DNA from: CAAGNP01 sp964611185
GTDB lineage: Bacteria > Bacteroidota > Bacteroidia > Bacteroidales > UBA932
Direction: 5' to 3'
Assembly: GCA_964611185.1 (NCBI GenBank)
Contig: CAZSXE010000006.1
Coordinates: 9,189-73,188 of the forward strand
DNA length: 64,000 nucleotides
A model generated the notes under the pieces. The model saw nothing but the letters and a program-made list of their open reading frames with translations, was not told where the DNA came from and made no database searches. Positions 33,952 to 42,668 of this stretch are shown here, one piece after another. Within the stretch, counting starts at the first letter, position 1; every line of letters starts with the position of its first letter. A program made the translations under genes and the position numbers.

Positions 33952-35313
33952 CTATTGTTTAATTTTTCTTTGTTTCGTACTTTTAACAGGAGATGTGGTA
34001 AGCAAAATTGCTATCAGCCCCAATATTGCAGCTAAAAATGATGTTATCAAGATGGCCACCTTTCCCAAATGAATTAAAGACTCGTCTCCAAAAGCGAGAT
34101 TATCTATAAAAATCGACATGGTAAAACCTATTCCGGCCACTAACCCTAAAGCAAATATCTGTTTCCATTTGGTTCCCGAAGGAAGCTCCGCAATTTTAAA
34201 CTTAACCGAAAGCCAGCTGAAAACCGTTATTCCCAAAGGCTTTCCTATCAACAATCCGAAAAATATACCCACTGCCACATCCGGGAGAGGCATAGAGGCA
34301 AAGACTTCACTGTCGAAAACAACTCCCGCATTGGCAAGTGCAAAAAGGGGAATTATTAAAAAATTAGCAATCGGATGAAGAGCTGTCTCAAATCTGTGTA
34401 TGAGAGGATTCATCTTATCGACTTTATTGTTCATTAGGTTTATAACCTCCATCTGCTGCGAATTAGCAAGCACTTCCACCTCGCTGTTGCCCGAAGACTT
34501 GAATTTCTCTATCAAATACTTCATTCTCACATAGAAACGGACTTCATTGATAGATGTTCTCGTGGGAATAGATATTGCAAGAAGGACTCCGGCTATCGTG
34601 GCGTGAATCCCAGATTTGAAGACAAAATACCACAAAACCAACCCGAAAATGATATATATGTATGGACTTTGGACCTTTAACCTATTGAAAACCATCAGTA
34701 TTGCAAACACACAGAGAGCCAAAAGGAGAAAAGTCATATTTATGGGGTGGGTAGGATAAAAAACGGCAAGTACAATTATTGCCCCTAAATCATCCACTAT
34801 GGCTAAAGCCAATAAAAAAACTTTCAACGCTGAAGGGCATCTTTTCCCGAGAATGGAAATTACCCCCACTGCAAAAGCTATATCGGTAGCCATCGGGATT
34901 CCCCAGCCATGAGCAGATTCGGTGCCGGCATTAAAACAAGTATAAATAATAGCAGGAAACAGCATCCCTCCCACAGCAGCGAAAACAGGAAGAGCTGCCT
35001 GTTTAACAGAAGAAAGCTCCCCCACAAGCATCTCTCTCTTAATCTCAAGACCCACCACAAAAAAGAAAATCACCATCAATCCGTCGTTCACCCAATCCAC
35101 AATAGACATTTTTATCTCAAAATCGCCCACAGATACCCCTGCATTCAGATGCCACAGCTCTTGAAGATGATTAAGAGATGGCACATTGGCTACTATAAGG
35201 GCTATAACAGTACAAATAAGAAGAATCAATCCGCTTGTGGACTGACTTTTAAAAAAAGATACAAAGAAAGATTTCAAATTATGGGAGATTCCTTTATTAT
35301 TCACTTCACTCAT
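33952..35313 (-). CDS. nhaA: Na+/H+ antiporter NhaA
   Basis: A 453-residue polytopic antiporter that exports Na+ in exchange for H+ and helps control pH and salt. About eleven or twelve hydrophobic segments are visible. The paired catalytic aspartates are in LALAIVDDLGAIIVLAVF, and FFFVVGLEIKREMLVGEL, MATDIAFAVGVISILGKRCP and GLVAGIGFTMSIFI match the family. It is longer than E. coli NhaA (388) because of an extra loop near residues 255-300 with a Ser/Asn-rich stretch (IEKFKSSGNSEVEVLANS). It lies 17 bp ahead of the FKBP gene. Confidence 0.95.
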   Translation of the reverse strand: MSEVNNKGISHNLKSFFVSFFKSQSTSGLILLICTVIALIVANVPSLNHLQELWHLNAGVSVGDFEIKMSIVDWVNDGLMVIFFFVVGLEIKREMLVGELSSVKQAALPVFAAVGGMLFPAIIYTCFNAGTESAHGWGIPMATDIAFAVGVISILGKRCPSALKVFLLALAIVDDLGAIIVLAVFYPTHPINMTFLLLALCVFAILMVFNRLKVQSPYIYIIFGLVLWYFVFKSGIHATIAGVLLAISIPTRTSINEVRFYVRMKYLIEKFKSSGNSEVEVLANSQQMEVINLMNNKVDKMNPLIHRFETALHPIANFLIIPLFALANAGVVFDSEVFASMPLPDVAVGIFFGLLIGKPLGITVFSWLSVKFKIAELPSGTKWKQIFALGLVAGIGFTMSIFIDNLAFGDESLIHLGKVAILITSFLAAILGLIAILLTTSPVKSTKQRKIKQ

Positions 35314-35340
35314 TTCACATTAAATAATCGTGCAAAGATA

Positions 35341-36369
35341 CTATTTTTTTCTATTAATGTGCGAAAGGAGAGATAGTTTGTACAAAACTCTCGCACCCAC
35401 ATTTGCGTCCCATTCCCCTTCGGGGGAGGGAGAAACCTCACACAAATCAAAACCTATTATTTTTTTATCAGAAACAGCAAGTTTATAAATAAGATATTCG
35501 GCCTGAGAAAAAGTAATCCCACCAGGGACAGGAGTGCCCGTTCCGGGACAATACTCTGGAGTAAGGCCATCTATGTCAAAACTTATATACACTTTCTCAG
35601 GAAGAGTGGAAATAATATCATCACATATTTTTCCCCACGGCATACCTTCGAAAATCTCTTTATGAATCATAAAATCGGTGAATGAACGCACTCTGTCATC
35701 TGAAGCGATAAGATCCTGCTCATCAGAGCAATAATCACGAGTAGCTACTTGGGTGATGCGAGAGACCGAGGGGACTTGGTTTAATACATTATACATAATA
35801 GAGGCGTGGGAATAGGTAAAGCCCTCGTATTCCTTCCTCAAATCGGCATGTGCGTCAATATGGAGAATCCCAAAATCGTCGTTTCTCTCCCCAAGTGCTT
35901 TAATCAAGCCAAACGGGACACTGTGTTCGCCTCCGGCAACGGCCACGATTTTCCCTTTATCAAGCCATTGTGCAGAAGTTTTATAAACAAAACTATTCAT
36001 TTTTTCGCTCCCCTCGTTGACCTTTCTTGTCATCCCCTTGAGGGAAGATCTATCTTTACCCGATTCAAGCCCCGATATAACTTTTTCCGCCCATATTCTG
36101 ATAATGCGATTCATTTTGTTAATATGCTCGGGAAAAGGGACGGTGCCTATTTTCACCTCCCACGCATGAGGAACATTGGCGTCAAAAAGATCTATTTGAG
36201 AAGAAGCGGAAATAATAGCCTCCGGAGCCTTAGATGTCCCCTTTTTATACGAAACGGTAGAATCCCATGGGACAGATACTACCACTATTTCAGATTCATC
36301 TAGCATCCATGGCAAGGCAAAATATTGGCCGTTGGCTACCCCTACATCATTTGGATCAAAAGTACTCAT
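35341..36369 (-). CDS. Ureohydrolase (agmatinase/arginase family)
   Basis: A 342-residue binuclear manganese enzyme of the arginase/agmatinase fold. Metal ligands are seen in AVAGGEHSVPFGL (His), LHIDAHADLRKEY (Asp, His, Asp) and YISFDIDGLTPEYCPG (two Asp). The PGTGTPVPGG block fits agmatinase-like enzymes, which turn agmatine into putrescine and urea, but the substrate cannot be fixed from motifs alone and arginase or formiminoglutamase is possible. The ATG shares one base with the kdsD stop (TAATG), so translation is probably coupled. Confidence 0.85.
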   Translation of the reverse strand: MSTFDPNDVGVANGQYFALPWMLDESEIVVVSVPWDSTVSYKKGTSKAPEAIISASSQIDLFDANVPHAWEVKIGTVPFPEHINKMNRIIRIWAEKVISGLESGKDRSSLKGMTRKVNEGSEKMNSFVYKTSAQWLDKGKIVAVAGGEHSVPFGLIKALGERNDDFGILHIDAHADLRKEYEGFTYSHASIMYNVLNQVPSVSRITQVATRDYCSDEQDLIASDDRVRSFTDFMIHKEIFEGMPWGKICDDIISTLPEKVYISFDIDGLTPEYCPGTGTPVPGGITFSQAEYLIYKLAVSDKKIIGFDLCEVSPSPEGEWDANVGARVLYKLSLLSHINRKK

Positions 36370-37340
36370 TATGAAATCCCCTCTCTAATTATATCGTGAA
36401 TATGAATTAATCCTACATAAATACCATTTTTAAGGACAATCACGGATGTTATTTTATTGCTTTCCATAATATTGAATGCCTCCACCGCCAAAGAGCCCAT
36501 CACGATAGTCTTGGGATGTGGCGACATTATATCCTTAGCAGTTAAAGAGGTAGTGGGAACACCCCTCTCTACCATTCTTCTTATATCTCCATCGGTGATA
36601 ATCCCCTCAAGCAACCCATCCCTGGAAAGGACCACGGTCGCACCAAGTCTGTGAGAAGAGATATTGATAATAGTGTTTTGGATGCTTTCATCTTCATCGA
36701 CAGAGGGTAAATTATGAGGGTCGAAAATATCTTCCACTCTCATATACAATCTCTTTCCCAAAGAGCCTCCCGGGTGGTATTTCCCAAAATTCTCCTCCGT
36801 AAAACCTCTCATCGAAGAGAGTGTCATGGCGATAGCATCGCCCATAGCAAGCTGAGCAGTCGTACTGCAAGTAGGAGCTAAATTGTTTGAACACGCCTCT
36901 TTTTCAATAGGTGTGAGCAAAATATAATCGGCATGATGTGCAAGAAAAGAATCGCTGTTTGAAATCATAGCCACTATCGGATTACCCATCTCCTTGATAA
37001 ACGGTACAAGTCGCTTAACTTCTGCGGTATTTCCGCTTTTGGAAACAAACATGACTATATCGTTTTTTTGAATCATTCCCAGATCGCCATGCGCCGCATC
37101 AGCAGAGTGCATAAAAGCAGAGTGGGTACCGGTCGAATTAAATGTAGCGACAATTTTAGTCGCAATTATCGCACTTTTTCCCACACCGGAAACTATTATT
37201 CTTCCCTTACAGGAGTATATCAGATTAACTATTTCGACGAAAGTGTCATCTATAAATTCAGAGAGTTTTTCCACAGCTTCAGACTCCATCCGAATAACAT
37301 TTAGCGCCGTCTTTTTAAGAAAATCCGCATTTTTTTTCAT
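36369..37340 (-). CDS. kdsD: Arabinose 5-phosphate isomerase (KpsF/GutQ/KdsD family)
   Basis: A 323-residue enzyme that turns ribulose 5-phosphate into arabinose 5-phosphate, the first step toward Kdo for lipopolysaccharide. A SIS domain (about residues 30-190) shows VSGVGKSAIIATKIVATFNS, FMHSADAAHGDLGMI and SKSGNTAEVKRL. Two CBS domains follow (about 205-255 and 275-323). The domain order and length fit the family well. A -7 box on the minus strand lies 43 bp upstream, in the 56-bp gap shared with recQ. Confidence 0.92.
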   Translation of the reverse strand: MKKNADFLKKTALNVIRMESEAVEKLSEFIDDTFVEIVNLIYSCKGRIIVSGVGKSAIIATKIVATFNSTGTHSAFMHSADAAHGDLGMIQKNDIVMFVSKSGNTAEVKRLVPFIKEMGNPIVAMISNSDSFLAHHADYILLTPIEKEACSNNLAPTCSTTAQLAMGDAIAMTLSSMRGFTEENFGKYHPGGSLGKRLYMRVEDIFDPHNLPSVDEDESIQNTIINISSHRLGATVVLSRDGLLEGIITDGDIRRMVERGVPTTSLTAKDIMSPHPKTIVMGSLAVEAFNIMESNKITSVIVLKNGIYVGLIHIHDIIREGIS

Positions 37341-37382
37341 AAAAATTTTGTAGAATTTAAACTAAATGGTAACTTAGAGCCA

Positions 37383-37390
37383 CAAAGGTA
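37383..37390 (-). promoter_or_regulatory. Putative -7 box for kdsD (TACCTTTG)
   Basis: TACCTTTG on the minus strand matches TAnnTTTG, in the divergent gap between kdsD and recQ, about 43 bp from the kdsD ATG. No -33 TTG was found. Confidence 0.38.
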
Positions 37391-37396
37391 ATAAAT

Positions 37397-39610
37397 ATGC
37401 AGATTAGTTCTGAAGAATTGCGAATAAAATTGAAAGAGTTTTTTGGTTTTAACTCTTTTAAAGGCGAACAAGAAGAGATTATTCTTCATCTCATCAAGGG
37501 CGAAGACGCTTTTGTTCTTATGCCTACTGGTGGCGGGAAATCGCTTTGCTATCAACTACCGGCTTTGATTTTGCCGGGAACGGCAATTGTTGTTTCCCCC
37601 CTGATAGCCCTTATGAAAAACCAGGTCGATGCCATAAGAGGCTTTATAGCCAATAAAGAAGGCATTGCCCATTTTTTAAATTCATCCCTTAATAAGTCTC
37701 AGATTCAAGAGGTAAAAGAAGATCTCCTCGCGGGGGTTACAAAACTTCTATATGTAGCTCCAGAATCCTTGACAAAGGAAGAGAATATTCTTTTTTTGAA
37801 ACAGTTGAATATCTCGTTTTACGCCATAGACGAGGCACACTGTATATCAGAATGGGGACACGATTTCCGTCCCGAATACAGGCGTATCCGTCAGATTGTG
37901 GAAGAGATAGGAGAAGCTCCCATTATCGCTCTAACTGCCACAGCCACTCCCAAGGTCCAGTCTGATATTCAGAAGAATCTCTCAATGAGTGATGCGAGAG
38001 TTTTCAAAGCCTCGTTTAACAGAGCCAACCTCTACTATGAAGTAAGAGACAAGACAAATATAAAAAGAGAGATTATTAAATTTATAAAGAACAATTCGGG
38101 CAAATCCGGCATTATATATTGTCTCAGCAGAAAAAAAGTGGAAGATATTGCCGAATTTCTTAATGTAAACGGCATTAAAGCTCTCCCCTACCATGCAGGT
38201 ATGGATGCTACTACGCGTGCGAGGAATCAAGATGCTTTTCTCATGGAAGAGGTAGATGTAATCGTGGCGACCATCGCTTTCGGGATGGGGATAGACAAGC
38301 CAGATGTCCGATTTGTAATCCATTACGACATACCTAAGAGCCTTGAAGGATACTATCAGGAGACAGGAAGGGCCGGCAGAGATGGAAAAGAGGGTCAATG
38401 TATTGCATTTTACAGCTATAAAGATATTCAGAAACTGGAGAAATTCATGCAGGGAAAGCCCATTGCGGAGCAGGAAATAGGGAAACAGCTTCTTCTTGAA
38501 ACTGTTTCGTATGCAGAGTCAAATCGCTGCCGAAGAAAGATTCTTCTTAATTATTTTGGAGAAGAATACGATCAGGAGAACTGCGGTTGCTGTGACAATT
38601 GCCTCCATCCCAAGAAGCAGTTTGACGGGCAGGAGGACATTCTTCTTGTCATCGAGCTTGTAAACTCCATGAAAGAAAATTTCAAAGCTGAGCATCTTGC
38701 CAATATCTTAGCCGGTGTTTCAAACTCCATTATAAAATCGTATGAGCACCACAAACATGAGCTTTTCGGAATAGGGAAAGATAAAGGTCTGAGGTTTTGG
38801 CTTGCTGTTATTCGCCAAGGGTTAGTTCTTCATTTTCTTGACAAGAATATCGAGCAGTACGGTCTCATCTCCGTAACAGATAAAGGGAATCAATTTTTCG
38901 ATAATCCTCACGCAGTGATGCTGACAGAAGATCGAGAATTTGAAGAGGGTGATGATGAAGATGAAGACGACGAAGTGGTCATTGGAAATACCAAACACAC
39001 ATCGGCTTCAGGCGGAGGAGACCCGATACTATTCTCCATGCTGAAAGACCTCAGACACTCTATGTCCAAGAAAAAGAATCTTCCCCCTTTCGTTATCTTC
39101 ACCGATCCATCTCTTGAGGATATTTCCATCCAATATCCCATCACCCTTGACGAGCTGAAGAACTGCCAGGGAGTGGGTGAAGGGAAAGCTAAGAAATTTG
39201 GTAAAGATTTTATTGAGCTGATTGACAAATATGTTAAGGAAAACGAGATTGAAAGACCCAACGACCTCATTGTCAAGTCGGTAGTTAACAAATCTGCTAA
39301 CAAAGTCTATATTATTCAAAACATTGACAGGAAAATACCACTTGAAGATATAGCGGAAGCCAAGGATATCGATATGCTCGATTTAATCGAAGAGATCGAA
39401 GCCATTGTAAATTCTGGGACGAAATTGAATATCGATTATTATATAAGGCAGTCAATCGATGAAGACAAAGTGGATGACATTTATGAATATTTCAGGCACG
39501 AGGCCACTTCCGATTCTATTACCGATGCCCTTAAGGAGCTCGGGCCGGACTACTCCGAAGAAGAGGTAAGACTTGTACGGATTAAATTCATGTCGGAAAT
39601 TGCCAATTAA
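37397..39610 (+). CDS. recQ: ATP-dependent DNA helicase RecQ
   Basis: A 737-residue superfamily 2 helicase for recombination and repair. Motif I is LMPTGGGKSLCYQLPAL (about residues 41-57), motif II is the DEAH box in FYAIDEAHCISEWGHDFRP, and motif VI is YYQETGRAGRDGKEG. The zinc site Cys residues appear in CRRKILLNYFGE and CGCCDNCLHP. A winged-helix region, a very acidic linker (EEGDDEDEDDEVVIG, about 515-530), an HRDC domain (about 555-620) and an extra C-terminal helical part of about 110 residues follow. The acidic linker and tail make it longer than E. coli RecQ (609). Confidence 0.95.
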   Translation: MQISSEELRIKLKEFFGFNSFKGEQEEIILHLIKGEDAFVLMPTGGGKSLCYQLPALILPGTAIVVSPLIALMKNQVDAIRGFIANKEGIAHFLNSSLNKSQIQEVKEDLLAGVTKLLYVAPESLTKEENILFLKQLNISFYAIDEAHCISEWGHDFRPEYRRIRQIVEEIGEAPIIALTATATPKVQSDIQKNLSMSDARVFKASFNRANLYYEVRDKTNIKREIIKFIKNNSGKSGIIYCLSRKKVEDIAEFLNVNGIKALPYHAGMDATTRARNQDAFLMEEVDVIVATIAFGMGIDKPDVRFVIHYDIPKSLEGYYQETGRAGRDGKEGQCIAFYSYKDIQKLEKFMQGKPIAEQEIGKQLLLETVSYAESNRCRRKILLNYFGEEYDQENCGCCDNCLHPKKQFDGQEDILLVIELVNSMKENFKAEHLANILAGVSNSIIKSYEHHKHELFGIGKDKGLRFWLAVIRQGLVLHFLDKNIEQYGLISVTDKGNQFFDNPHAVMLTEDREFEEGDDEDEDDEVVIGNTKHTSASGGGDPILFSMLKDLRHSMSKKKNLPPFVIFTDPSLEDISIQYPITLDELKNCQGVGEGKAKKFGKDFIELIDKYVKENEIERPNDLIVKSVVNKSANKVYIIQNIDRKIPLEDIAEAKDIDMLDLIEEIEAIVNSGTKLNIDYYIRQSIDEDKVDDIYEYFRHEATSDSITDALKELGPDYSEEEVRLVRIKFMSEIAN

Positions 39611-39612
39611 AG

Positions 39613-40473
39613 CTAATCGGTAAGTTCCAGTTTCTTCTCATCACGCCACCAGGTAAGTTGCCTTTTGGCGAAATGGCGTGTATTGCGTTTTATAAGTTCG
39701 ACTGCCCTTTCGAGAGGATACATTCCATCGAGAAAATCGAATATCTCTCTATATCCCACAGTATTGAGCGATGGCATATTTCTATATTTTTTTAGACTCT
39801 CCACCTCCTCGATCAGCCCGTTTTCTATCATCATATCCACTCTGCGATTTATTCTGTCGTAAAGTACCTCTCGATTTCTGACAAGGCATACCTTATTAAT
39901 ATTAAAAGGACGCTCTTTGATGGTATTGGATTTGAAAGATGAAAATTTTTTCCCTGTGGTGATGGTGACCTCAAGAGCCCTCACGACTCTTTGTCTGTTG
40001 GCTGTATCTATGGTTTCATAAGATTCTGGATCTATGGTTTTCAACTCGTCTGCCAATGACTCAATTCCCTCTTTTTCAACTCTTTCCATAAGATTTGTCC
40101 TCAAATTCATATCTGCTTCTGGGAAATCATCAAGACCTTTACACAGAGCATCGACATACAATCCGGATCCCCCCACCATAACGAGATGGTCATGGTTTTT
40201 AAAAAGCTTGTTCAGGAGTGAGAGGGCCTCCATTTCGTATTTACCGGCAGTATAATACTGAGATACCGAATGAGAAAAAATAAAATAATGACGAACTTTC
40301 TGTAACTGCTCCTGTGAGGGGGGGGCAGTCCCTATTTTCATCTCCTTAAAAATCTGTCTTGAGTCGCATGAAATAATGGGAGAATCATATTCAAGAGCTT
40401 TAGAGATACTGTAATCTGTCTTGCCGACAGCAGTAGGCCCTACTATTATGGTTAGCTGCTTATCGCTCTTCAT
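39613..40473 (-). CDS. miaA: tRNA dimethylallyltransferase
   Basis: A 286-residue enzyme that adds an isopentenyl group to A37 of tRNAs that read codons starting with U. The P-loop TIIVGPTAVGKTDYS opens the protein, followed by ISCDSRQIFKEMKIGTA, the substrate region VGGSGLYVDALCKGLDDF, and the C-terminal RNTRHFAKRQLTWWR. ATG 40473 is preferred, because the longer frame would add 17 residues that overlap the neighbouring gene more deeply. It still overlaps that gene by 14 bp. It meets recQ tail to tail with only 2 bp between stops. Confidence 0.94.
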   Translation of the reverse strand: MKSDKQLTIIVGPTAVGKTDYSISKALEYDSPIISCDSRQIFKEMKIGTAPPSQEQLQKVRHYFIFSHSVSQYYTAGKYEMEALSLLNKLFKNHDHLVMVGGSGLYVDALCKGLDDFPEADMNLRTNLMERVEKEGIESLADELKTIDPESYETIDTANRQRVVRALEVTITTGKKFSSFKSNTIKERPFNINKVCLVRNREVLYDRINRRVDMMIENGLIEEVESLKKYRNMPSLNTVGYREIFDFLDGMYPLERAVELIKRNTRHFAKRQLTWWRDEKKLELTD

Positions 40474-40963
40474 CACTGAAATCGGATTCTTCCATAGAAT
40501 AATCATCAACCGAAGAATCATCATTCATCTCTTTCGTATCGGCCGACATCAATTCGTAATCGTCATATTTACTCGAAAACTGCTCAGGGTTTCTCCCTTT
40601 TTCATTAATCGTGCGGGGATAGTACTCTCGTGGCTGCGGTTCGTTTTTAGATATCAGGTCAAGATTTATATATAAATTTTTATCAAGATTATAAATGTAA
40701 CGAAGAGTGGTCTCCCCCCTCTGGGCCGTAAGTTCAAGAGATACGGTATCCATCGAGCCGTCTCCGAAATCGAAAAGACCGTATTCTTTTCTCTTATTAC
40801 CGTTACTGTTTATCCCCTGAAAAAGGACCATCTGATCGGGTGAAAAACCCAAATCGTTCTGAAGAAATTCGTGAAACTTAAAAAGCTTCATATTTGAAGG
40901 GATCTCATACTCCCTCATAAAAACTTTACTGTACGGTATAGTAGCCTTATAAGTATATATCAT
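40460..40963 (-). CDS. pRiA4b ORF-3-like / TnpR-family-like protein with acidic tail
   Basis: A 167-residue protein. The first 110 residues (SKVFMREYEIPSNMKLFKFH, DLGFSPDQMVLF, TLRYIYNLDKNLYINLDLI) resemble the plasmid pRiA4b ORF-3 / IS1096 passenger TnpR fold common as a single chromosomal gene in Bacteroidota. Despite the name there is no transposase here. The last 35 residues are strongly acidic and Ser-rich (SADTKEMNDDSSVDDYSMEE). Function is unknown. It lies between miaA (14-bp overlap) and the acyl-CoA reductase-like gene (1-bp gap), so all three are one transcript. Confidence 0.62.
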   Translation of the reverse strand: MIYTYKATIPYSKVFMREYEIPSNMKLFKFHEFLQNDLGFSPDQMVLFQGINSNGNKRKEYGLFDFGDGSMDTVSLELTAQRGETTLRYIYNLDKNLYINLDLISKNEPQPREYYPRTINEKGRNPEQFSSKYDDYELMSADTKEMNDDSSVDDYSMEESDFSDEER

Positions 40964-40964
40964 A

Positions 40965-41957
40965 TTAAATCTGTTTTATCTCCAAACAAAAATTCATAGT
41001 GTCCTTTCCATCCGGATAGTCACTCAGGCAAGGGCACTGAGCGATACCAAAGTTACGATAAATTTTTTGAATATTGTCTTTGTTTTTTTCAAAAAATAAT
41101 TCTACCTCCTCAATAGAGCTGTATTTTTTAAAATTTATGATTCCCACAGGTGGGTAAATCTCGTCCGATTCACTCAAGATAAAGCATCCTGCCGTGAAAA
41201 ACAGGCTTTTGTTCATAGATAAAACAGCTTTGTTTCGTAGAAAATTTGAACGCATTGCCGGAATTATAAAGTTGTTACAAGCATCGCCGATAGAAGATGC
41301 AAGTGATTGAATATCAAAAGATTCATGTATCAACATATATGTTACACTCCTGCATCCAAGTCCATAATATAAGATTATATCTTGAATCAAAGCATCTTTC
41401 TCCACCTGCGACAACTTCTGAGGGAGTACAGCCACGCTGAACTTGCTGCTTCTTATAAGTTTCGGTATGTCGGGGAAAAAAGTATTAAAATAATTGGCGG
41501 CACTCTCTCCTCCCATAGTGATCACACCATCGAGAGGTACTGTTTCCAATTCACGATTATTTACATACCTCAGATCGGGGAACAGCACAGGTAATATCTT
41601 ATGGTCCTTGGAAGAGAGCTTTATCACCGGTTCTGCTCCGCTGAGAAGAACGCATATAAGGTCATGGAACCCCACGAGAGGGATATTTCCGGCCATAACT
41701 ATCCCTATTTTAGGATGAGATGTCCGAGCGGACAAATCATACCTTTCACACCATTTTTCCAAATTGTCTTTTTTCAAAAATGTATCACATATAACAGTTA
41801 AGGAGTGTCTTTGCATATAGAGTGTGAAAAAAGGGTTGCCGTCCCGAGTCTGCAAAGATGCAGCATCAAGTTCTTTCCATACAATATCACCGGCAAGCCA
41901 CCCTGAAAGGTGCTTACCGAGGTTAACAAGAGCAGATATAGAGTCTTTAAGATTCAA
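40965..41957 (-). CDS. LuxC-like acyl-CoA reductase
   Basis: A 330-residue protein with the fold of LuxC/acyl-CoA reductases (aldehyde-dehydrogenase-like). Recognisable parts are IGIVMAGNIPLVGFHDLI (about residues 84-101), GAEPVIKLSSKDH, GVITMGGESAANYF and the candidate catalytic Cys202 in YYGLGCRSVTYMLIH. Luminous bacteria use LuxC to make aldehyde; Bacteroidota often have this single gene, where its substrate is not known. It is the first gene of the operon with the pRiA4b-like gene and miaA. Confidence 0.78.
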   Translation of the reverse strand: MNLKDSISALVNLGKHLSGWLAGDIVWKELDAASLQTRDGNPFFTLYMQRHSLTVICDTFLKKDNLEKWCERYDLSARTSHPKIGIVMAGNIPLVGFHDLICVLLSGAEPVIKLSSKDHKILPVLFPDLRYVNNRELETVPLDGVITMGGESAANYFNTFFPDIPKLIRSSKFSVAVLPQKLSQVEKDALIQDIILYYGLGCRSVTYMLIHESFDIQSLASSIGDACNNFIIPAMRSNFLRNKAVLSMNKSLFFTAGCFILSESDEIYPPVGIINFKKYSSIEEVELFFEKNKDNIQKIYRNFGIAQCPCLSDYPDGKDTMNFCLEIKQI

Positions 41958-41970
41958 AATGAAATTTATT

Positions 41971-41991
41971 TATTTTTGCAGTGCAAAAATA
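41971..41991. promoter_or_regulatory. 21-bp perfect palindrome holding two facing -7 boxes
   Basis: Arms TATTTTTGCA and TGCAAAAATA around a central G form an exact inverted repeat. Each arm is itself a -7 box: TATTTTTG on the plus strand (41971-41978, toward the YigZ-family gene) and the same on the minus strand (41991-41984, toward the acyl-CoA reductase gene). No clear -33 elements were seen for either. It could be an operator, a pair of overlapping promoters, or both. Confidence 0.5.
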
Positions 41992-42030
41992 GTGAAAATA
42001 TTAGAGAAAAAGCGTACCTTGCAGTCTTGA

Positions 42031-42657
42031 ATGGAGAACGCAAACATACTTGTTAAAGACTGCTATAAAAGCATCTCTGCACCATCCAAGGGGATCTATA
42101 AGGATAATGGCAGCAAATTTCTCTCTTTTGCCTTTCCCGTAGAAAGCGAATCTGAGATTAAAACAATCATTTTCAATCTTAAAAAAGAATATTTTGATGC
42201 GAGACACCACTGCTACGCATACAGACTCGGATACAAAGGTGATATATGGAGAATAAATGATGACGGCGAGCCCTCTTCTACCGCAGGAAGGCCTATTTAC
42301 GGTCAATTACTTTCAAACGAATTAAGTGATGTCCTTATCATAGTAGTGAGATACTTCGGAGGTATAAAATTGGGCGTGCCCGGATTGATAAAAGCATATA
42401 AGAGCGCTTCATCAGATGCTATCGCAAATTCTCAAATTATTGAAAAGACTGCCAAGGAAGATTTCAGGATGATATTTGATTATGAGCAGATGAATAGTGT
42501 GATGAGGATTTTGAAGGAGATGGATATCACCCCTTCGGAGCAGCACTTTGACAATGAATGTAGCATAAGTGCCAAAGTAAGGCTGAGAGATGCAGACAGA
42601 TTTGCTGAAGCAGCGGGAAAATATGCCACAGTTACTAAAATCGATTCAACTAATTAA
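42031..42657 (+). CDS. YigZ/IMPACT-family protein
   Basis: A 208-residue protein of the UPF0029/IMPACT group. The N-terminal domain carries the family mark FDARHHCYAYRLG and DDGEPSSTAGRPIYGQL (about residues 51-90), then IIVVRYFGGIKLGVPGLIKAY, followed by a C-terminal ferredoxin-like domain. Members bind or act near ribosomes or proline metabolism in some species, but the molecular job is not settled. It precedes pyrB by 11 bp and is probably the first gene of that transcript. Confidence 0.9.
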   Translation: MENANILVKDCYKSISAPSKGIYKDNGSKFLSFAFPVESESEIKTIIFNLKKEYFDARHHCYAYRLGYKGDIWRINDDGEPSSTAGRPIYGQLLSNELSDVLIIVVRYFGGIKLGVPGLIKAYKSASSDAIANSQIIEKTAKEDFRMIFDYEQMNSVMRILKEMDITPSEQHFDNECSISAKVRLRDADRFAEAAGKYATVTKIDSTN

Positions 42658-42668
42658 TATTCAATACA

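Noticed and set aside
34909..35376. 155-codon frame antisense to nhaA
   Set aside because: Shadow of a conserved membrane protein; rich in His/Lys/Asn, with no family match that I can see.
40460..40963. Insertion sequence passenger gene, as the TnpR-like name could suggest
   Set aside because: No transposase, terminal inverted repeats or target duplication around it; the neighbours are coupled housekeeping genes.
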